A stretch of DNA of 45,660 bases from Clostridiales bacterium (GTDB taxonomy: Bacteria; Bacillota; Clostridia; Oscillospirales; CAG-272), in the NCBI GenBank assembly GCA_003523225.1, contig DPGK01000029.1, forward strand, positions 45,487 through 91,146. The letters are read 5' to 3'. The first letter of the stretch is position 1. The number at the start of each line of letters is the position of its first letter. The position numbers and the translations under genes were made by a program. Shown one piece after another: positions 17,549 to 25,378 of this stretch. The notes beneath the pieces are model-generated. The model did no database searches. It saw only the letters and a program-made list of their open reading frames with translations, and was not told where the DNA came from.

Positions 17549-18754
17549 ATGGGAAAGGCCACATTTGAACGCACCAAACCCCACGTAAACATTGGTACCA
17601 TCGGTCACGTTGACCATGGTAAGACCACTCTGACCGCTGCCATTACAAAGTATCTTGCTCTCGGCAACGATAAGATCGAATTTATGGCATATGACCAGAT
17701 CGACAACGCTCCCGAGGAAAGAGCGAGAGGTATTACAATCAACACCCGTCACGTTGAGTATGAGACTGCAAAGCGTCACTATGCTCACGTTGACTGCCCC
17801 GGTCACGCCGACTATGTTAAGAACATGATCACCGGTGCTGCCCAGATGGACGGCGCTATCCTGGTCGTTGCCGGCACCGACGGCCCTCTCCAGCAGACCC
17901 GCGAGCACGTTCTGCTCGCCCGTCAGGTTGGTGTTCCCGCCATCGTTGTCTTCATGAACAAGACCGACCTCGTTGATGACCCTGAGCTTCTCGACCTCGT
18001 TGAGATGGAAGTTCGTGACCTCCTCTCCGAGTACGATTTCCCGGGCGACGATGTACCGATCATCCGCGGCTCTGCCCGTGACGCCCTCGAGTCCACTTCT
18101 ACCGACCCCAACGATCCCGTTTACGCTCCTATCAAGGAACTGATGGATGCTGTTGACAGCTACATCCCCACTCCTGAGCGCAAGTCCGATCTGCCCTTCC
18201 TGATGCCCGTTGAGGACGTCTTCTCCATCTCCGGACGCGGCACCGTCGCTACCGGTCGTGTTGAGCGTGGTACTGTTAAGGTTGGCGATACCGTTGAGAT
18301 CGTCGGTCTGACCGATGAAAAGCGCTCCGTCGTCGTAACCGGCGTCGAGATGTTCCACAAGCTCCTTCCTCAGGCTGAGGCAGGTGACAACATCGGTACT
18401 CTGCTCCGCGGCGTTGCCAAGGACGAGATCGAGCGCGGACAGGTTCTGTGCAAGCCCGGATCTGTTCATCCTCACACCAAGTTCATGGGTCAGGTATACG
18501 TTCTGACCGAAAAAGAAGGCGGACGCAAGAAACCCTTCGTTTCCGGTTACAGACCTCAGTTCTATTTCAGAACCACCGACGTTACCGGTGTTATCGAGCT
18601 TCCTGAGGGTGTTGAGATGTGCCGTCCCGGCGACCACGTCACCTTCACTGTTGAGCTTATCACTCCTATCGCCTGCGAAAAGGGTCTGCGCTTCGCTATC
18701 CGCGAAGGCGGCAGAACCGTTGGTTCCGGCGTTGTGAGCGAGATCATCGAGTAA
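17549..18754 (+). CDS. tuf: Elongation factor Tu
   Basis: EF-Tu delivers aminoacyl-tRNA to the ribosome as a GTP complex. The 401-residue protein has [10 protein letters not shown] (about residues 19-28), switch I with [48 protein letters not shown] in place of NK(C/A)D, and GSARDALE; domains II and III are intact with [12 protein letters not shown] and [13 protein letters not shown]. The usual GPMPQTREH after the G3 region reads GPLQQTREH here, with glutamine at the position of E. coli Pro113. Codon use is strongly biased, as expected for the most abundant protein. AGGAGG upstream of the ATG. It ends the str operon at a 14-bp hairpin. Confidence 0.98.
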   Translation: MGKATFERTKPHVNIGTIGHVDHGKTTLTAAITKYLALGNDKIEFMAYDQIDNAPEERARGITINTRHVEYETAKRHYAHVDCPGHADYVKNMITGAAQMDGAILVVAGTDGPLQQTREHVLLARQVGVPAIVVFMNKTDLVDDPELLDLVEMEVRDLLSEYDFPGDDVPIIRGSARDALESTSTDPNDPVYAPIKELMDAVDSYIPTPERKSDLPFLMPVEDVFSISGRGTVATGRVERGTVKVGDTVEIVGLTDEKRSVVVTGVEMFHKLLPQAEAGDNIGTLLRGVAKDEIERGQVLCKPGSVHPHTKFMGQVYVLTEKEGGRKKPFVSGYRPQFYFRTTDVTGVIELPEGVEMCRPGDHVTFTVELITPIACEKGLRFAIREGGRTVGSGVVSEIIE

Positions 18755-18765
18755 TTTCGACTTTT

Positions 18766-18795
18766 CTGTCGGACGCGCCCCGGCGCGTCCGACAG
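18766..18795 (+). terminator. Terminator-like hairpin after tuf
   Basis: CTGTCGGACGCGCC (18766-18779) and GGCGCGTCCGACAG (18782-18795) are a perfect 14-bp inverted repeat. The T-tract is poor (CTTCATAT), so termination may need help, or the stem may stabilise the tuf mRNA end. A small GTGCC/GGCAC stem follows before the riboswitch. Confidence 0.6.
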
Positions 18796-18823
18796 CTTCA
18801 TATGTGCCAAGGCACAAATAATT

Positions 18824-18931
18824 CTTTGGGGATTGGTGAAATTCCATACCGGCGGTAAAGCCCGCGAGCGCCGACAGGCGTCGAACAGGTGAGATTCCTG
18901 TGCCGACGGTCAAAGTCCGGATGGGAAAAGA
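18824..18931 (+). promoter_or_regulatory. FMN riboswitch (RFN element)
   Basis: Conserved blocks appear in order: GGGGATTGGTGAAATTCC, ACCGGCGGTAAAGCCCGCGA, GGTGAGATTCC, GCCGACGGTCAAAGTCCGGA and the closing GGGAAAAGA. This is a complete RFN aptamer, which binds flavin mononucleotide and turns off riboflavin genes. It lies directly before ribU, the riboflavin-uptake protein. I see no separate strong promoter between tuf and this element. Confidence 0.95.
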
Positions 18932-18980
18932 TTAACGCGTATTGGCGGGCGGTGCAGTTGCGTTAGTAACAGCTCCGCTT

Positions 18981-19010
18981 TCTTTTCCGGATTTCTGATA
19001 TCGGAAAGGA
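18981..19010 (+). promoter_or_regulatory. Expression platform of the FMN riboswitch
   Basis: TCTTTTCC (18981-18988) can pair with GGAAAAGA (18924-18931), the 3' arm of the aptamer's closing stem. TTTCCG (18984-18989) can instead pair with CGGAAA (19002-19007), which covers the ribosome binding site GGAAAGGA of ribU. With FMN bound the aptamer arm is occupied and the second pairing can hide the site; without FMN the site is free. The model is inference from complementarity, and there is no T-tract, so control of translation is favoured. Confidence 0.6.
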
Positions 19011-19016
19011 ACAAAA

Positions 19017-19625
19017 ATGAAAACATCAAAAGTATTTACAGCAAGAAAAATGACCGTGACCGCGGTCATGTCCGCAGTATCCTTTATTCTGATGCTGCTT
19101 GAATTTTCAACTCCGCTTACACCCAGCTTTCTTAAATTCGATTTTTCCGACCTGCCTGCAGTAATAACCTCCTTCGCCCTCGGGCCGGGATGGGGAGTTG
19201 CAGTGGAGCTGATAAAAAATCTGCTCCATATGCCGTTTTCGCACACCTCGTGCGTCGGTGAGCTGGCGAATTTCATTGTCGGAGCGGCAATGGTCTTCCC
19301 GGCTGGGCTGGTCTATCAGTTCATAAAGACCCGTAAGGGTGCGATCATAGGCTCTCTTGTCGGTGCGGTGGTCGCTTCTCTGATAAGTTTCCCGGTGAAT
19401 TATTTCATTACATATCCCGTTTACACAAAATTTATGCCGATGGAAACTATTCTTAATTTGTATTCGGCAATAATCCCGGCGGCAAATACTCTGCCGCGTG
19501 CGTTGCTGATCGTAAATATGCCCTTCACGTTTATCAAGTGCCTGTGCTGTGCAATAATAACTTTTGTAATATACAAGTATCTTTCTCCGATACTGAAGGG
19601 AACAAATAAAAAAGCAAAAAAATGA
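19017..19625 (+). CDS. ribU: ECF transporter riboflavin-binding subunit RibU
   Basis: RibU is the substrate-binding S component of an energy-coupling-factor importer; it takes up riboflavin with the shared EcfA/A'/T module, which is not in this window. The 202-residue protein has about six membrane segments and the S-component features: N-terminal MTVTAVMSAVSFILMLLEF, then FLKFDFSDLPAVITSFALGPGWGVAVELIKNLLH, where the F-S-D-L-P segment and the following helix line the ligand site in RibU proteins, and later GAVVASLISFPVNYFITYPVY. The Lys-rich C-terminus is cytosolic. The FMN riboswitch upstream agrees with this role. GGAAAGGA lies seven bases before the ATG. The gene overlaps the next one by ATGA. 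Confidence 0.93.
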   Translation: MKTSKVFTARKMTVTAVMSAVSFILMLLEFSTPLTPSFLKFDFSDLPAVITSFALGPGWGVAVELIKNLLHMPFSHTSCVGELANFIVGAAMVFPAGLVYQFIKTRKGAIIGSLVGAVVASLISFPVNYFITYPVYTKFMPMETILNLYSAIIPAANTLPRALLIVNMPFTFIKCLCCAIITFVIYKYLSPILKGTNKKAKK

Positions 19626-20125
19626 TTGATGCTATAAAAAACTTTTTCACCGAGACCGTCGGACCGTATTGGAGCGTGTTTTTCTGCTCCATGCTTCCGA
19701 TAATCGAGCTGCGCGGAGCAATCCCGATGGGAGCGGCTCTGGGGCTGCCGTGGTGGCAGAATTATCTTCTGAGCGTGGCGGGGAATATGCTGCCGGTGCC
19801 GTTTATTCTGCTGTTCATTGAAAAGATCATTCAGTGGATGGCGGCGTCAAAGGTGAATTTTTTTCAGAAGCTCGCCGGATGGGTAAACCGCAAGGCGGAA
19901 AAGAACCGTCCGAGGATCGAGCGGTATTCTTTTTGGGGAGTAGCTCTGTTCGTTGCGATACCGCTGCCGGTAACGGGAGCGTGGACCGGCTCGCTGGTCG
20001 CCGCGACGATCGAGATGCGCTTCTGGAAAGCACTTTTGTCTGCATTTATAGGTGTGCTTGTTGCCGGGTGCATTATGACGCTTGCCTCTTACGGCGTGGT
20101 AGCCGCTTTTCAGATATTTGCCTGA
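19622..20125 (+). CDS. Small multidrug-export (COG2426) family membrane protein
   Basis: A 167-residue protein of the Sm_multidrug_ex family. It has the family's two half-membrane loop signatures: SMLPIIELRGAIPMGAALGL (about residues 24-43) and FVAIPLPVTGAWTGSLVAA (about residues 111-129), each next to long hydrophobic helices. The pattern resembles the re-entrant loops of the DedA superfamily. The family name does not rest on a proven drug substrate that I know of, so function is open. Its ATG overlaps the ribU stop, so the two are translationally coupled and both answer to the FMN riboswitch, which suggests a link to flavin transport or simply co-transcription. Confidence 0.82.
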   Translation: MIDAIKNFFTETVGPYWSVFFCSMLPIIELRGAIPMGAALGLPWWQNYLLSVAGNMLPVPFILLFIEKIIQWMAASKVNFFQKLAGWVNRKAEKNRPRIERYSFWGVALFVAIPLPVTGAWTGSLVAATIEMRFWKALLSAFIGVLVAGCIMTLASYGVVAAFQIFA

Positions 20126-20191
20126 AAATTTCCGGCGCTGCATGGCTTTGCGACATTTTTACGGTTTTTTTCGTATTTATCGTCCGGAGTG

Positions 20192-20220
20192 TTGACAAGC
20201 GCCTGCGTGTATGATAAAAT
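20192..20220 (+). promoter_or_regulatory. Sigma-A promoter of metK
   Basis: TTGACA (20192-20197), 17-base spacer, TAAAAT (20215-20220). Transcription would begin near 20228, just before the SAM riboswitch. Confidence 0.8.
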
Positions 20221-20238
20221 ATAGTCAATCGAATATAG

Positions 20239-20326
20239 ATCTTATCAAGAGTGACGTAAGGACAGGCCTGACGATGTCACAGCAACCTACCGTGTGCAAG
20301 GTGCTAAATCCTGACAGATGAGAGAC
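20239..20326 (+). promoter_or_regulatory. SAM-I riboswitch (S-box)
   Basis: The S-box blocks CTTATCAAGAG, GACAGGCCTGACGATG, CAGCAACC, GGTGCTAAATCCTGAC and GATGAGAG occur in order. The element binds S-adenosylmethionine, the product of the gene downstream, and would shut it off by letting the terminator form. Confidence 0.95.
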
Positions 20327-20360
20327 AAGCGGCTCGGTCTGTCGAGCCGCTTTTACTTTT
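20327..20360 (+). terminator. Riboswitch-controlled terminator of metK
   Basis: AAGCGGCTCG (20327-20336) pairs with CGAGCCGCTT (20343-20352), followed by TTACTTTT. It directly abuts the 3' end of the SAM-I aptamer, the usual layout for transcriptional control. Confidence 0.9.
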
Positions 20361-20425
20361 CGGTGAGTCACTGACCGGCAGCTTACCGATGCTCCATTCG
20401 TCACAAGCAAGGAAAGGTAACAAAA

Positions 20426-21631
20426 ATGAAAGAAACAAAGAACAATACGGTGGAAAACCGTCGCTTTTTCACATCCGAGTCGGTAACAGAGGGGCATCCC
20501 GATAAGCTTTGCGACAAGATATCCGATGCAGTTCTTGACGAGCTTCTGCGTCAGGATCCCATGTCTCGCGTAGCCTGCGAGGTCACCTGCACCACAGGTC
20601 TTATCCTCATCATGGGTGAGATAACCACAAACGGATATGTCGATTTTCAGCAGGTCGCCCGCGAGACGGTCAGAAAGATAGGATACGACCGCGCAAAATA
20701 CGGCTTTGACTGCGACAGCTGCGCCGTGATAAACTCAATACACGAGCAGTCGCCCGATATAGCAATGGGCGTTGACCGCTCTCTTGAAGCCAAGAACGGC
20801 GAGGGCGACGGACTTGACACCGGAGCGGGAGATCAGGGACTTATGTTCGGATATGCCTGCGACGAAACGCCCGAGCTTATGCCGCTGCCCATCTCTCTGG
20901 CTCATAAGCTCGCAAAAAAACTGACCGAGGTCAGAAAAAACGGTACGCTTTCGTATCTGCGTCCCGACGGCAAAACTCAGGTAACCGTTGAATATGACGG
21001 CGACCGCCCGGCGCGCGTGGATACCGTCGTGGTGTCGGCTCAGCACAGCGAGAGCGTAAGCCTTGAGCAGATACGCGAGGATATCGAGCGCGAGGTGATA
21101 AGAGCTACCGTCCCTGCGGAGCTTATGGACAGCGCGACAAAAATATATGTCAACCCGACCGGAAGATTTGTAATTGGCGGTCCTATGGGTGACAGCGGAC
21201 TCACCGGACGAAAGATCATCGTTGACACCTACGGCGGCTACGCACGTCACGGCGGCGGAGCGTTTTCGGGAAAAGACCCCACAAAGGTCGACCGTTCGGC
21301 GTCCTATGCCGCAAGATACGTCGCCAAAAATATTGTCGCCGCGGGTATTGCGCGCCGGTGCGAGATACAGGTGGCATACGCCATCGGCGTCGCACGTCCG
21401 GTCTCAATACTTGTTGACACCTTCGGCACGGGAAAATATCCCGATGAAAAGATAGCCGAGGCAGTGGGGCGCTGCTTTGACTTCCGCCCGGCGGCAATAA
21501 TCAAAGCCTTTGACCTGCGCCGTCCTATCTATTCTCAGGTCGCAGCATATGGACACATGGGTCGCGAGGAGCTTGATATTCCGTGGGAAAAGCGCGACCT
21601 TGCGGATAAACTGCTTGCCGCGCTCGACTGA
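20426..21631 (+). CDS. metK: S-adenosylmethionine synthetase
   Basis: MetK makes S-adenosylmethionine from methionine and ATP. The 401-residue protein is full length, with [22 protein letters not shown] at the N-terminus (ATP and magnesium binding), the active-site loop region [39 protein letters not shown] and the phosphate-binding [32 protein letters not shown] before the ATG supports the start at 20426. SAM-I riboswitch and terminator upstream make this a self-regulated gene. Confidence 0.98.
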   Translation: MKETKNNTVENRRFFTSESVTEGHPDKLCDKISDAVLDELLRQDPMSRVACEVTCTTGLILIMGEITTNGYVDFQQVARETVRKIGYDRAKYGFDCDSCAVINSIHEQSPDIAMGVDRSLEAKNGEGDGLDTGAGDQGLMFGYACDETPELMPLPISLAHKLAKKLTEVRKNGTLSYLRPDGKTQVTVEYDGDRPARVDTVVVSAQHSESVSLEQIREDIEREVIRATVPAELMDSATKIYVNPTGRFVIGGPMGDSGLTGRKIIVDTYGGYARHGGGAFSGKDPTKVDRSASYAARYVAKNIVAAGIARRCEIQVAYAIGVARPVSILVDTFGTGKYPDEKIAEAVGRCFDFRPAAIIKAFDLRRPIYSQVAAYGHMGREELDIPWEKRDLADKLLAALD

Positions 21632-21664
21632 TCGCGCGCCTGACAGCAGGATGTCAATTAACCG

Positions 21665-21706
21665 CCCCCGAAGCATATAATGTTACTGACTGTATGCTTC
21701 GGAGGG
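21665..21706 (+). promoter_or_regulatory. Hairpin that hides a ribosome binding site
   Basis: CCCCCGAAGCATA (21665-21677) pairs with TATGCTTCGGAGGG (21693-21706) with one bulged A (21703), giving 13 base pairs around a 15-base loop. The 3' arm contains the ribosome binding site GGAGGG of the next gene. The sequence also contains TATAAT (21676-21681) with no good -35 box. Confidence 0.6.
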
Positions 21707-21711
21707 ACGTA

Positions 21712-22011
21712 ATGAAGATCGTATGTGATGTAATTGTTGCGGTGCTTGCCGTTTTCGGCGGTTACTGCGCGCTGAAACTGCTTTCGGAGCGTGTATTATC
21801 GTTCCGTAGCTTTATGCCCTCGGCGGCGGTCAGGCTTGACGGCTCCGAGGATGACGAATATATTGACGCACTGCTCAGCGAGGCGCTTGCCTCATGGCAG
21901 CGCAGAAAACGTTTGCTGGTGCTTGTCCCGCCGGGAGACCCCGGGCTTGCCGAAAGAGTGCATCGCCTTTGCCCGTCGGCGGAGATAATTGAGGATAAGC
22001 CGCTGACGTAA
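21712..22011 (+). CDS. Small membrane-anchored protein of unknown function
   Basis: A 99-residue protein with one N-terminal membrane helix (about residues 4-25) followed by a soluble region. The soluble part has a charged, acidic stretch (GSEDDEYIDALLSEAL), a basic WQRRKRLLVLVPPGDPGLAERV segment and an acidic end. I do not recognise the family. The fold may be a short alpha/beta unit (LLVLVPPGD resembles a beta strand and turn), but this is a guess. Start at 21712 follows GGAGGGA; an in-frame ATG at 21694 lies inside the hairpin. It sits between metK and recD2, 37 bases from the latter, and may share its transcript. Confidence 0.65.
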   Translation: MKIVCDVIVAVLAVFGGYCALKLLSERVLSFRSFMPSAAVRLDGSEDDEYIDALLSEALASWQRRKRLLVLVPPGDPGLAERVHRLCPSAEIIEDKPLT

Positions 22012-22048
22012 TGTAAAAGGGTGAAAAATCAAGAGACAGGAGGGCGTC

Positions 22049-24340
22049 ATGACCGCTCAGAGTATATTTGAAGAAGCCTTCGGACGCCCCGATCCCGGAA
22101 GGAACGATAAAAACGAGGAGGCGTCTCTCACCGGAACGGTGGAGGAGGTCATTTTCTCCCGCGAGGATACCGGATTTCTGATTATTTCGCTTGAGGGCGA
22201 GGACGGCGGAATGTATTCCGCCCTTGGTATCATGCCCGACGTAAAAGAGGGCGACCTGCTGAAGCTGGGGGGAAGGTGGGAGCATAATGCACGCTACGGG
22301 CGGCAGTTCCGCGTTATGGCTTACGAGCGTGAGCTGCCGTCCGACACTGCGGCTATCGAGCGGTATCTTGCCTCCGGCGCAATAAAGGGAATAAGGATAA
22401 AGACCGCGCGCAAGATCGTTGCTCAGTTCGGCGAGGATACCTTTGACGTGATCGAAAATCACCCCGACTGGCTGGCGCAGATCCCCGGGATAACGCCAAA
22501 GCGCGCGCGTGAAATGTCAGAGGAATTCAAAAAGCAGTCGGATATGCGCAGTACGGTAATGTTTTTCCGCGAGTATTTCGGACCGGAGATCACCATGCGC
22601 ATATACAAGCGCTTCGGTTCTGATTCGGTCGCGGTAGCCAAGGACAACCCCTATTGCCTTTGCGGCGAGGTGGAGGGTATCGGCTTTGACCGTGCCGACG
22701 CTATGGCACAGTCGCTGGGCTTTCCTCTGGACTCTCCCGCGCGCGTTGAAGGCGGCGTGCGTCACGTGCTGGTCTCAAACGCCGCACAGAACGGCCATGT
22801 ATGTCTGCCGGAGGACAAGCTGACCGAAACCGCGGCACGTCTGCTCGGTGTCACGTCGAACGCCGCGGGCGAGGCGATAAAATCGCTGCTCTCTCGCGGT
22901 GAGATTATCGCGGAGAACGACGGCGGATGCCGCATGATATACGAAAAAAGAGCGTTTGAGGACGAAAAATATATTGCAGAAAAGCTCTTGCAGCTCAACA
23001 GAAAATGTATTCCGCTTGACGCTGGGGACATTGAGCGCTTTATCGACAAAGAGGAGGTCGCCTGCGGCATAAAGTACGCGGACGCCCAGCGGCGCGCAAT
23101 TGCTGACGCACTTATCTACGGGGTCATGATACTTACCGGCGGACCCGGAACGGGAAAGACAACCGTCGTGCGCGCCCTGCTCGATATATTTGACAGTATA
23201 GGTCTTGAAGCGGCGCTTGCAGCGCCCACCGGACGCGCCGCCAAGCGGCTTTCCGAAGCTACGGTGCATGACGCGCGCACCGTTCACCGCCTGCTTGAAG
23301 CGGACTATTCCGGCGACGATAAGAGACAGGCCGATGCCGACCGCAGGATTTCCTTCCGCCGCTGTGAGACCAATCTGCTTGACGAGCACGTCATAATTAT
23401 CGACGAGGCTTCAATGCTTGATTCTGCTCTGACAGCCGCCCTGCTGAGGGCAATAAAACCGGGGGCGCGGCTTATTATCATAGGCGACTCGGATCAGCTT
23501 CCGTCGGTGGGCGCGGGCAATGTGCTGCACGACATCATTGATTCGGGAGCATTTGCCACGGTGTGCCTTACCGAGATATTCCGTCAGGCGCAGCAGTCGC
23601 TCATAGTTACGAACGCACACGCGATAAATCGCGGCGAGATGCCGGTGCTTGACGTCAAAAACAAGGACTTTTTCTTTCTTCCGCGTTCAGGTGATGCGGA
23701 AATTGCCGCCACGGTGGCGGATCTGTGCGTCAAACGGTTGCCTGCGGCTTACGGCAGTGAGGCGGCAGCGGGGATTCAGGTCATAACTCCCTCCCGACGC
23801 GGAGAGGGCGGTACGCTTCACCTCAACACCCTGCTTCAGCGATTGCTGAATCCCCGCGACGCGCAGAAGCGCGAGGTGATCTCACGCGAGACGGTCTTCC
23901 GCGTCGGAGACAAGGTCATGCAGATGCATAACAACTACGATATTGAATGGACGCGCGGAAACACCGAGGGTATGGGGATATTCAACGGCGATATCGGCGT
24001 TATCGAGGCGATAAATATTTCGGCTCAACAGGTGACGGTCAATTTTGACGACCGTATTGTGGAATACGCCTTTTCCGCGCTTGATGACCTTGAGCTTGCA
24101 TATGCGATAACGGTTCACAAAAGTCAGGGCAGCGAATACCCGATAGTGATAATTCCGATGTATGGCGCGCCGGAGATGCTGCTGACCCGCAATCTTCTTT
24201 ACACCGCAGTGACGCGGGCGCAAAGGATGGTCATTCTGGTGGGAAGACAGGATGTTGTGCATACCATGGTGGAAAACAAGCGTCAGATGCTGAGATACAC
24301 CGGACTCTGCCGCCGCCTGCGCGAGGGCGCCGGGAGGTAA
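22049..24340 (+). CDS. recD2: ATP-dependent 5'-3' DNA helicase RecD2
   Basis: RecD2 is the RecB/RecC-independent form of the RecD helicase, found in bacteria without RecBCD; it acts in DNA repair. The 763-residue protein has the long N-terminal region of the family, with the HhH-like pattern ASGAIKGIRIKTARKIVAQFG and later LAQIPGITPKRA, then Walker A GGPGTGKTT (364-372), APTGRAAKRL, Walker B IIDEASMLD (about 450-458), GDSDQLPSVGAG, and the C-terminal helicase motif AYAITVHKSQGSEYPIVI and LLYTAVTRAQRMVILVG. AGGAGG before the ATG supports the start. comFC follows after three bases, suggesting one transcript for DNA-related functions. Confidence 0.95.
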   Translation: MTAQSIFEEAFGRPDPGRNDKNEEASLTGTVEEVIFSREDTGFLIISLEGEDGGMYSALGIMPDVKEGDLLKLGGRWEHNARYGRQFRVMAYERELPSDTAAIERYLASGAIKGIRIKTARKIVAQFGEDTFDVIENHPDWLAQIPGITPKRAREMSEEFKKQSDMRSTVMFFREYFGPEITMRIYKRFGSDSVAVAKDNPYCLCGEVEGIGFDRADAMAQSLGFPLDSPARVEGGVRHVLVSNAAQNGHVCLPEDKLTETAARLLGVTSNAAGEAIKSLLSRGEIIAENDGGCRMIYEKRAFEDEKYIAEKLLQLNRKCIPLDAGDIERFIDKEEVACGIKYADAQRRAIADALIYGVMILTGGPGTGKTTVVRALLDIFDSIGLEAALAAPTGRAAKRLSEATVHDARTVHRLLEADYSGDDKRQADADRRISFRRCETNLLDEHVIIIDEASMLDSALTAALLRAIKPGARLIIIGDSDQLPSVGAGNVLHDIIDSGAFATVCLTEIFRQAQQSLIVTNAHAINRGEMPVLDVKNKDFFFLPRSGDAEIAATVADLCVKRLPAAYGSEAAAGIQVITPSRRGEGGTLHLNTLLQRLLNPRDAQKREVISRETVFRVGDKVMQMHNNYDIEWTRGNTEGMGIFNGDIGVIEAINISAQQVTVNFDDRIVEYAFSALDDLELAYAITVHKSQGSEYPIVIIPMYGAPEMLLTRNLLYTAVTRAQRMVILVGRQDVVHTMVENKRQMLRYTGLCRRLREGAGR

Positions 24341-24343
24341 GAC

Positions 24344-25147
24344 ATGGCGGACAGGGCTCAGTCAAAGAGAAGATTCAGGGCAGCGCAGGTGCGTTTTTCG
24401 GCGCGGCTGAGGCGTATACTCTGGAGCGAAAGCTGTGTCTCGTGCGGCGAAAGGGACGCCGGGGACGAGATACTTTGTCCCGCATGCGCCGCAGCGTTTC
24501 AGCGAAAGCTGGCGCAGATATGCCCGGACTGCGGCTCCCCGAGGCTTGAATGCCTTTGCGTTCCGCCGCGGCTTGCAGATGCCGGGTGTGAGTTTCTTGT
24601 AAAGCTCGCGGCATATGATGCCTCACAGCCCGACTGCCCGCTCAACCGCATGATCCATCGGATGAAGCATATCCGCGACCGTGAGTGCGCCGCATTTCTG
24701 GCAGGTATGCTTGCCGGGGCGCTTGAAAAGCTGCTTTGCGATCGGGGCGTTGAGCGTTCGGAGCTTATCGTCACATTTATCCCGCGCGACCCTGATAAGA
24801 TACTGGTCGAGGGACACGATCAGGCGCGTATGCTCGCGCGCGCTCTTGCCGACCGCATGGAGCTTGAATGCATCCCGCTTTTCCGGCGGCGCAGAGGTGC
24901 GGCGGATCAGAAGACTCTGACGGCAGAGGAACGCGATATCAACGTCCGGACTCTTTTTTCGCTGTCCCGAGAGGCAAAAAAGACCGCGCTTGACGGCAAG
25001 ACCGTCATACTTGTTGACGATCTTGTAACCACCGGGGCGACATCTGCGGCGTGCGTAAGACTTCTGCGGGATGCAGGATGCCTTAGTGTGTACGCGGCAG
25101 CCGTGGCATACACGCCGCTTAAGCCGGGTGCGTTCAGCGACGAATGA
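24344..25147 (+). CDS. comFC: ComF family phosphoribosyltransferase-like protein
   Basis: ComFC-type proteins take part in natural transformation in several bacteria. The 267-residue protein has the family's two parts: an N-terminal Cys-rich zinc-ribbon with CVSCGE, CPACAAAF, CPDCGSP and CLC, and a C-terminal phosphoribosyltransferase-type fold with VILVDDLVTTGAT (residues 221-233), the PRPP-binding loop. No comFA helicase is adjacent; here recD2 is the upstream neighbour, three bases away. AGG before the ATG is a modest ribosome binding site, so coupling to recD2 translation is likely. Whether it has enzyme activity is not known from sequence. Confidence 0.88.
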   Translation: MADRAQSKRRFRAAQVRFSARLRRILWSESCVSCGERDAGDEILCPACAAAFQRKLAQICPDCGSPRLECLCVPPRLADAGCEFLVKLAAYDASQPDCPLNRMIHRMKHIRDRECAAFLAGMLAGALEKLLCDRGVERSELIVTFIPRDPDKILVEGHDQARMLARALADRMELECIPLFRRRRGAADQKTLTAEERDINVRTLFSLSREAKKTALDGKTVILVDDLVTTGATSAACVRLLRDAGCLSVYAAAVAYTPLKPGAFSDE

Positions 25148-25162
25148 GTATAAATGATCCAA

Positions 25163-25198
25163 AGCCGGGGACCGCTGTTTAAGGCAAGCGCCCCGGCT
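25163..25198 (+). terminator. Terminator-like hairpin after comFC
   Basis: AGCCGGGG (25163-25170) pairs with CCCCGGCT (25191-25198), with an inner CGCT/AGCG stem. The following CGGATTTATATA is a weak T-tract, so termination is plausible but not certain. Confidence 0.45.
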
Positions 25199-25281
25199 CG
25201 GATTTATATAAGTGTGCTGAGCCGGGTGCGTGGTCGATGATAAAGTAAATTATATTTAAAGATTAAAATTATCGAAAACGG

Positions 25282-25310
25282 TTGCATTTTGACCGAAGAT
25301 ATTATATAAT
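25282..25310 (+). promoter_or_regulatory. Putative promoter of mreB
   Basis: TTGCAT (25282-25287), 17-base spacer, TATAAT (25305-25310). The -35 box matches the consensus at only three of six bases. A GCTCCG/CGGAGC hairpin (25331-25346) lies in the 5' leader. Confidence 0.55.
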
Positions 25311-25378
25311 TATTGTGTGTAAATGTGTTTGCTCCGTCAGCGGAGCCGACTGGAATATAATGAACGGATTTTTTATAA

